From: an uncultured Moraxella sp.
GTDB taxonomy: Bacteria; Pseudomonadota; Gammaproteobacteria; Pseudomonadales; Moraxellaceae
Assembly (NCBI GenBank): GCA_916720335.1
Contig: CAKAQU010000021.1
Location: 1 to 18,593, forward strand
Direction: 5' to 3'
Length of the DNA: 18,593 bases
The notes beneath the pieces are model-generated. The model worked only from the letters and a program-made list of their open reading frames with translations, did no database searches and was not told the origin of the DNA. Positions within the stretch are counted from its first letter, which is position 1. Each line of letters opens with the position of its first letter. Both the position numbers and the translations under genes were made by a program. Below are positions 13,707 to 18,593 of the stretch, one piece after another.

Positions 13707-15098
13707 TTATTCGCCGTTTGACAAGCCCTGAACCAGTCGCACAAAAACCTCACCACGATGATGGTAGCCATCAAATTGATCAAAACTGGCGCAAGCTGGC
13801 GATAATAATACCGCTTTAGCATCACTCTGACTGGTCTTAACAATTGCATTATCTAGGGTTTGCACCTGAACAATGTTTATATCATGACTTATACTTAGCA
13901 ATCCCTGCTCAATCAAATTTGCATCTTGCCCTATCAAATACACCACCGAAGCAAATTTTGCAACAAATTCTCCAAGCTCACTAAAATTTTGTCCTTTGGC
14001 TTGACCTCCTAAAATCAATGCCAGCGATTTTTCACCATAAACCATTCCAAGCCCTTCAATGGCAGCAATGGTTGAACCGATATTAGTGCCTTTAGAGTCG
14101 TTATAATAATCCTTACCCAAACTATTTGCCACAAATTCACAGCGGTGTGGCAAACCTCGAAAAGTACGTAAAACCGATAGCATACTTTCCATTGGCAAAT
14201 TCACACTTTGACCAAGTGCCAATGCTGACAAAGCATTGAGTAAATTATGTTTACCCCTAATCAAAAGTTCATTTGCAGATAATAACTGCTGCCCTTGATA
14301 ATTTAGGTAAATTTGCTGATTTTCTTCACTTAGATAAAAGTCTGCTTGTTTTGGATTACCAATTTGTCCACTGGTTGTAATTGTGTTAACATTTTGACCA
14401 ATATTAGCAAAAGTTTCTTGGCAAGACTTAGCTAAATTTTCATCATCAAGGCAAATAACTGCGGATGCTGCCTGGTCAAAGATACGCAGTTTTTGTGCTA
14501 AATAGCCTGCCATATCGCCATGTCTATCTAAATGGTCTGCTGACAAATTTAAAATTGTAGCAACACTTGCTCCTAATTTTTCAATGTGTTCAAGTTGAAA
14601 ACTTGATAACTCCAAAACCACCATATCCAAATTGGCAATTTCTAATAAATCAAGGGCGGGAGTGCCAATATTGCCACCAACACCAACTGTTTTACCAGCC
14701 TGTTTTGCCATCTCTCCAACCAGTGTGGTTACAGTGGATTTGGCGTTAGAACCTGTAATGGCGACGATGGGCGTTTTTTTGCCTGCCTGAACATCTCTTT
14801 GTTGTAGCGCTTGCACAAACAACCAGACATCACTCACCACAGGCACGCCTGCACCTTTGGCGTTAGCAACTTCAGCAATTTGTGGATTAATGCCGGGACT
14901 AATCACAATGACATCAGCTTTAATTAGTTTTTCACCATCAATCGCTCCAAAAGAAGTGAGAACTTCTTTGGGTAATTTATCTGCCAATTTTGGCTTAATA
15001 TTTTCATCAGTAACGGTAACGGCATGACCTTTTGCAACCAAAAACTTTGCTGCAGATAAGCCACTACCACCCAATCCAATAACCACATAATTTGCCAT
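13707..15098 (-). CDS. murD: UDP-N-acetylmuramoyl-L-alanine--D-glutamate ligase MurD
   Basis: Adds D-glutamate to UDP-MurNAc-L-Ala in the cytoplasm, using ATP. It has 463 residues. The N-terminal Rossmann-like UDP-binding domain starts VVIGLGGSGLSAAKFL (5-20). The ATP P-loop is GSNAKST (116-122). The LSADHLDRHG segment, NDSKGTN, and RGLPHRCEFV are family motifs of the central and C-terminal domains. AAGGGG lies ahead of the ATG. It is 28 nt after the TauE/SafE-type gene and 73 nt before ftsW, a fragment of the usual dcw order murD-ftsW, here away from the rest of the cluster. Confidence 0.97.
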   Translation of the reverse strand: MANYVVIGLGGSGLSAAKFLVAKGHAVTVTDENIKPKLADKLPKEVLTSFGAIDGEKLIKADVIVISPGINPQIAEVANAKGAGVPVVSDVWLFVQALQQRDVQAGKKTPIVAITGSNAKSTVTTLVGEMAKQAGKTVGVGGNIGTPALDLLEIANLDMVVLELSSFQLEHIEKLGASVATILNLSADHLDRHGDMAGYLAQKLRIFDQAASAVICLDDENLAKSCQETFANIGQNVNTITTSGQIGNPKQADFYLSEENQQIYLNYQGQQLLSANELLIRGKHNLLNALSALALGQSVNLPMESMLSVLRTFRGLPHRCEFVANSLGKDYYNDSKGTNIGSTIAAIEGLGMVYGEKSLALILGGQAKGQNFSELGEFVAKFASVVYLIGQDANLIEQGLLSISHDINIVQVQTLDNAIVKTSQSDAKAVLLSPACASFDQFDGYHHRGEVFVRLVQGLSNGE

Positions 15099-15126
15099 AA
15101 ATTACCCCTTAGTTTTTTAGTTTGAT

Positions 15127-15966
15127 TTACTTATGATGATGATGCTGATGCTCCATATGATGATTATGTTCCATCTCTGGATTTTGCTCCATAGTGTGAT
15201 TGTGGTGAGCATCACCATGATGACCATTGTCTACTGATGAATGCGCGTGATGACCATGATGACCGTGCCCATGTCCACCATGCAAATGGTGCATAACCGT
15301 TGGAGAAAACGCAATCAAAAGCCCAGAAACAAGCATAATTGCTCCGCTAAATTTGCGAATGTTAAAGGCTTTTACTTTGGCTTGCAGCCAAGAAAGTGCT
15401 GTTCCAGTCAGAACCAAAGCAGGCAATGTGCCAAAACCAAAAAATAACATAAACAGCGCACCCATGCCAGAATGATGAGTAGTTGCTGAAATACTTGCTG
15501 ACATTACCAGCGCCCCGTACACCAAGCCACAAGGTAACAAACCCCACAAGAGCCCAGCTGATAAAGCTTTTGGTATAGTATTCATTGGCAAAACTTTTTG
15601 GCGAATTGGAGCAAGTGCATTCCACAATCCCAAACCAACTTTCTCAAGACGATTTAAAAATGGCACACCTAACATCAATAAAGCAGCAAAAACAATCGCA
15701 AACCCTAACACCAATCTTGGCATGGCATTATCGGTCAAAAATGGTGCCAAAATCTGCTCGCCAAACAAACTTGCCACCACTCCAAGCATGGTATAGCTTA
15801 TCAATCTACCCGCATGATAACTACCAATCAACAATGCTTGTTTTTGTGGGCTTACTTGTTTAATGGAGATGCCAAAAGCAGTAACAATGCCTCCACACAT
15901 TCCCATACAGTGTGGCGACCCTAAAAAGCCCATTAATAATGCTGGAATCAGCAAACTCATACTCAT
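15127..15966 (-). CDS. TauE/SafE-type (UreH_2-like) membrane protein with a histidine-rich tail
   Basis: A 279-residue inner-membrane protein with about six hydrophobic helices. Near the start is LGSPHCMGMCGG (15-26; His19, Cys20, Cys24), and GLLPCGLVYGAL (142-153) begins a second half. Both are hallmarks of the CcoS-linked sulfite-exporter-like/cytochrome c biogenesis transmembrane family. The tail (224-279) has 23 histidines among 56 residues, with several Met and acidic residues, so it should bind transition metals. It follows ccoS by 44 nt and precedes murD by 28 nt. The context suggests copper or other metal handling for cbb3 oxidase assembly; this is inference, and the transported substrate is unknown. 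The start ATG 15966 has AAGGATG upstream. Confidence 0.85.
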   Translation of the reverse strand: MSMSLLIPALLMGFLGSPHCMGMCGGIVTAFGISIKQVSPQKQALLIGSYHAGRLISYTMLGVVASLFGEQILAPFLTDNAMPRLVLGFAIVFAALLMLGVPFLNRLEKVGLGLWNALAPIRQKVLPMNTIPKALSAGLLWGLLPCGLVYGALVMSASISATTHHSGMGALFMLFFGFGTLPALVLTGTALSWLQAKVKAFNIRKFSGAIMLVSGLLIAFSPTVMHHLHGGHGHGHHGHHAHSSVDNGHHGDAHHNHTMEQNPEMEHNHHMEHQHHHHK

Positions 15967-16010
15967 AAATACATCCTTAATTTATTAACCAACTTGCTAT
16001 TTAAACTAAC

Positions 16011-16223
16011 TTACTGTTTAAATGATGACTTAATTGGTTTATTGTGCTGGTTTTGACTGGCTTGCAAAATTTGACGGCGAGCTTGTCTATCATCAAGAAT
16101 AATCTGGTCAGGTGCATTATCCAAATCTTCAAACTGATTGGATTTCACAGCGTAATAAATTGCCCAAATCCCTACAACAAATAACATCAAGCTAAGTGGT
16201 ATCAAAAGATAGATACTGACCAT
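16011..16223 (-). CDS. ccoS: cbb3-type cytochrome c oxidase assembly protein CcoS
   Basis: A 70-residue single-span protein required for cofactor insertion into cbb3 oxidase in other bacteria. The membrane helix is at about 4-27 (LLIPLSLMLFVVGIWAIYYA), directly followed by the family motif AVKSNQFEDLDNAPDQIILDD (core KSNQFEDLDNAP). The basic, glutamine-rich C-terminus is variable. AAGGTG precedes the ATG. In many proteobacteria ccoS ends a ccoGHIS group; the other members are not in this window. It lies 93 bp after the phosphatase gene and 44 nt before the TauE/SafE-type gene. Confidence 0.93.
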   Translation of the reverse strand: MVSIYLLIPLSLMLFVVGIWAIYYAVKSNQFEDLDNAPDQIILDDRQARRQILQASQNQHNKPIKSSFKQ

Positions 16224-16316
16224 ATTACACCTTTTTTTTAAGTTTTAAATGTTATTTTATCACATTTTTATTTAGTTATGATGCATTCATTTACGCGCCT
16301 ATTAATAACTTTACAG

Positions 16317-16955
16317 CTACTCATCACCGCGCACTCGCACTTTGGTAATACTAGCCTTACCGTCCAAAGTTAATAAATAGATTTCGGTATTTTTTGGGCG
16401 AATACTCAGCTCAAAGGTGCGAAATCTTTCCATATCCATGACTCGACTACCATCACCATGTAGTAGCTGCCAAATCAACATACCCAACCACATTCCATGA
16501 CCAAACACCACATAAGTACCCGCATTTAATCCATCAAAATAAGCACGAGCATTCATTACCCGTCCTGCAAAACTCCAAAAACTTTCTGTGTTTTGACTGT
16601 CTTTATGATAAATATCATTGACTTGCCAAAAATCATCGGTTTTTTGTTTTAACTGAGCAAAACTCAAATCCTTAATATGACGAAAATCCAAATAATCAAA
16701 TTCGTGCAAATCTTCCAAAACAGATGCTTGGCGTTTTACTTTATTTAAAAAAGGTTCAGCGGTTTGTTGAGTACGAACGTAATTTGATACAAAAATTTCC
16801 TCAATTGGTTCTGTAATATGATGTAGCAGCCAATCTGATAAGATTTCCGCTTGGTTTTTTCCCAATGGAGTTAAATTAATTTGTGGATTTGGACGAATGT
16901 TAATTGCAGCATTTGATTCGCTTTGAGCGTGACGAATAAGATAAATTTTTTTCAT
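16317..16955 (-). CDS. Histidine phosphatase (phosphoglycerate mutase-like) family protein
   Basis: A 212-residue cytoplasmic enzyme of the branch 1 histidine phosphatase superfamily. The phosphorylated histidine is His9 in LIRHAQSESN, Arg61 is in SNYVRTQQTAEPF, the acid/base glutamate is probably Glu85 in LHEFDYLDF, and the second histidine is His153 in VFGHGMWLG. I start it at ATG 16955 (MKKIYLIRHAQ), which puts the RHG motif at the usual distance; in-frame ATGs at 16994 and codons up to 17036 would add a non-conserved lead. No strong ribosome binding site is seen for any of them. The substrate cannot be read from sequence. Confidence 0.88.
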   Translation of the reverse strand: MKKIYLIRHAQSESNAAINIRPNPQINLTPLGKNQAEILSDWLLHHITEPIEEIFVSNYVRTQQTAEPFLNKVKRQASVLEDLHEFDYLDFRHIKDLSFAQLKQKTDDFWQVNDIYHKDSQNTESFWSFAGRVMNARAYFDGLNAGTYVVFGHGMWLGMLIWQLLHGDGSRVMDMERFRTFELSIRPKNTEIYLLTLDGKASITKVRVRGDE

Positions 16956-17177
16956 TGCAAACCAGATTTTATTAAAATTAGATAATTTTTTCATTTTATC
17001 AGATTTTTTATATACATAGCTACATAAAAACAACAAAATAGCGTATTTTTACACAAGACCAACCCTAAGATAGATGATAAAATCACTGTCCAATCTTGCT
17101 ATTTTGATTTAAAATTGAGCTAATTTTCATTTGATGTTTTTATCAGCATTTAGATTTCTTTACTGTACGATGATTGT

Positions 17178-17714
17178 ATGACGGACTCTACCCACGCCAA
17201 ACCTTGGCAAAAAATGGCTTTTTTATCTTTATTTGCAACTAGTGTGGGAATCACCGGATGCAATGACAACGCCAATTCTGACGGACAAGCATTAGAGCAA
17301 GCCAACGACGCCAAATCTTTTAAACCACTTGCTACTTTTTACACTCCAAACCAAGCCAATATTCATGGGCAACAAAGCGCTTTAAATCATTTTTTAAGTC
17401 GACGATGGCAACTAAAAAACATCAACCACATTCCAATTGCTGAGCCTGTCAGCATTGATTTAAGCGATTTTACTCATGGTCATGGTACGGCATTTACCAG
17501 TTGTGACCGTATTGATTTTGTACTTGATACGAGTAAATTAGCTTCTGGCGGTTTATCCATCAGTAAAATTGAACGAAAAATGAATGACTGCACTCATAAT
17601 ATCGGCGATGATATCATGCGGATTTTTGGAGATTTACACAGTTTTCACCGCAAAGATGATGTATTGATATTAATTAGCCTAAAAGATGAAGTTGAGCTTA
17701 TTCCTGAATCTTAA
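17178..17714 (+). CDS. Predicted lipoprotein with a META/HslJ-like domain
   Basis: A 178-residue predicted lipoprotein: signal segment with lipobox GITGC, lipidated cysteine at residue 28. After a variable linker, residues about 70-175 follow the META-domain plan: SRRWQLKNINHIPI (the usual L-x-x-x-W-x-L-x-x-I), ISIDLSDF-like strand (VSIDLSDF), a GTAFTSCDRIDF segment in place of the common G-x-x-G-C-N, a second cysteine in MNDCTHN, and a final DDVLILIS strand. META/HslJ proteins are small periplasmic or outer-membrane proteins linked to stress or heat resistance; function here is unknown. The start has no clear ribosome binding site, but an in-frame stop at 17151-17153 limits alternatives; ATG 17214 is a possible later start. 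Confidence 0.65.
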   Translation: MTDSTHAKPWQKMAFLSLFATSVGITGCNDNANSDGQALEQANDAKSFKPLATFYTPNQANIHGQQSALNHFLSRRWQLKNINHIPIAEPVSIDLSDFTHGHGTAFTSCDRIDFVLDTSKLASGGLSISKIERKMNDCTHNIGDDIMRIFGDLHSFHRKDDVLILISLKDEVELIPES

Positions 17715-17858
17715 GTACACATTTCATGATAAATAAATAAAATTAAAGCAAAAAACAGTTGCCATTGCATTCACAGTTTGAGAAAATAGGCGGATAGCTT
17801 GCGTATCATTTAATCAAATTTTAGCTTTTTTGGACATATATTTTTTTGGACAATCATT

Positions 17859-18593
17859 TTGCCATTATCTTCCCTAAAAATACAGTTTTTGCCACGTTTT
17901 TCTCTGAATTTTGCTGCCAATATTATGGCAAGTTTGTGGATGCTTGTTGGTTCTATTAAAGCCTTTGATTGGGTTAAACCCACGTTCACACAATTTCTTT
18001 TATTTTGCATCCTAGCACTTAGTGTTAACGTTTTGTTTGCTTGGCTTGTTGCGGATGCTAACAGCGCCTTTAACGAGCAAGGATTGATTAGCTATCTAGT
18101 TTGGCCCATGATTATGCTAATCGCTGGAATTATTCTTGCCAAACGCTCACAAAATTATACCTTGTTATTTGTACCAGTAATTTTATGGTTAACTGCTGAT
18201 ACACTGCTTGTTTTACTGCAAAGTGGCATTCAATTTTTAGGTAATCAAAATCTATTACCAGCCTGGTCTTATGGTGTTATTGAGATTTTATTTTTTTCGC
18301 TGTTTATCTGGCAAACCGTCTCTTTGCTTTGGGTTTTTGCCAAACGCCTACATTGGCCTTGGTGGGAACAGGTTATTATGTTAATTGGAGCGGTATCTTT
18401 GCTATTTGTCTGGCAAAAAAATGCAAACAATCAAAGAATTTTTCAAACCACAACACCGCCGCCAACCTTAAGCGAGGTCGCTTTTTATGCTCAACCAATG
18501 TTACTGGATGATAAATTAGCCAACCTTACCCAAAGTTCTGAAGGCATTAGTGATTGGTATTTTGTGGGAGTGGCGGGTTATCCTGAAAGTGTT
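17859..18593 (+). CDS. Multi-pass membrane protein resembling C13-family (legumain-type) peptidases, partial
   Basis: Open frame running off the right edge; 245 codons are present if translation begins at TTG 17859, which has GGA eight nt upstream. The first ATG is 17925, but residues between (PLSSLKIQFLPRFSLNF) look like genuine protein. In-frame stop at 17811-17813. It has about six hydrophobic helices within residues 22-190, then a soluble part with TLSEVAFYAQPMLLDDKLAN and, at the very end, SDWYFVGVAGYPESV, which resembles the first strand (FVGVAG) of the caspase-like fold in Acinetobacter and Moraxella proteins annotated as C13 peptidases. The His/Cys catalytic dyad would lie beyond the window, so activity cannot be judged. 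Confidence 0.6.
   Translation, partial: MPLSSLKIQFLPRFSLNFAANIMASLWMLVGSIKAFDWVKPTFTQFLLFCILALSVNVLFAWLVADANSAFNEQGLISYLVWPMIMLIAGIILAKRSQNYTLLFVPVILWLTADTLLVLLQSGIQFLGNQNLLPAWSYGVIEILFFSLFIWQTVSLLWVFAKRLHWPWWEQVIMLIGAVSLLFVWQKNANNQRIFQTTTPPPTLSEVAFYAQPMLLDDKLANLTQSSEGISDWYFVGVAGYPESV

Overview
The window looks like a chromosomal segment of a low-GC gammaproteobacterium, most likely Moraxella or a close relative in the Moraxellaceae. I infer this from the atpIBEFHAGD order, a zur/znu locus with a gammaproteobacterial Zur operator, a dksA-gluQ pair, a cbb3-oxidase assembly gene (ccoS), a detached murD-ftsW pair and a membrane-anchored C13-type peptidase. Genus assignment is inference. I see no insertion sequence, phage gene, CRISPR array, tRNA or rRNA.

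Positions 1-6830 (minus strand) hold the F1Fo ATP synthase operon, transcribed leftwards from a good sigma70-type promoter at about 6787-6815: atpI, atpB, atpE, atpF, atpH, atpA, atpG, then an unexpected small SmpA/OmlA-like lipoprotein gene, then atpD, which runs off the left edge. The operon carries several intercistronic inverted repeats. One in the atpE-atpF gap would mask the atpF ribosome binding site. A perfect 12-bp-arm palindrome sits between atpA and atpG.

Positions 6890-10857 are a zinc-uptake locus. znuA (minus) diverges from zur-znuC-znuB (plus) around a 202-bp control region. This region has a perfect 17-bp Zur box lying over the znuA -10 element, plus two further dyads on the zur side. 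A calcineurin-like phosphodiesterase gene (CpdA/Icc type) is fused by a TAATG overlap to the end of znuB. Positions 11032-12430 carry dksA and gluQ, a conserved pair.

Positions 12446-16955 (minus) read, in transcription order: histidine phosphatase, ccoS, a TauE/SafE-type membrane protein with a 23-histidine tail, murD, ftsW. Spacing suggests ccoS through ftsW may be one transcript, joining oxidase assembly and metal handling to septal peptidoglycan synthesis. Positions 17178-18593 (plus) carry a META/HslJ-like lipoprotein and the start of a multi-pass membrane protein that resembles C13 (legumain-type) peptidases, truncated by the window edge.

Most of the window is core housekeeping DNA. 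The points most worth checking are the lipoprotein inside the atp operon, the atpF anti-Shine-Dalgarno hairpin, a Zur-core palindrome inside atpI, and the coupling of a phosphodiesterase to zinc uptake. I did not find a complete undescribed system.
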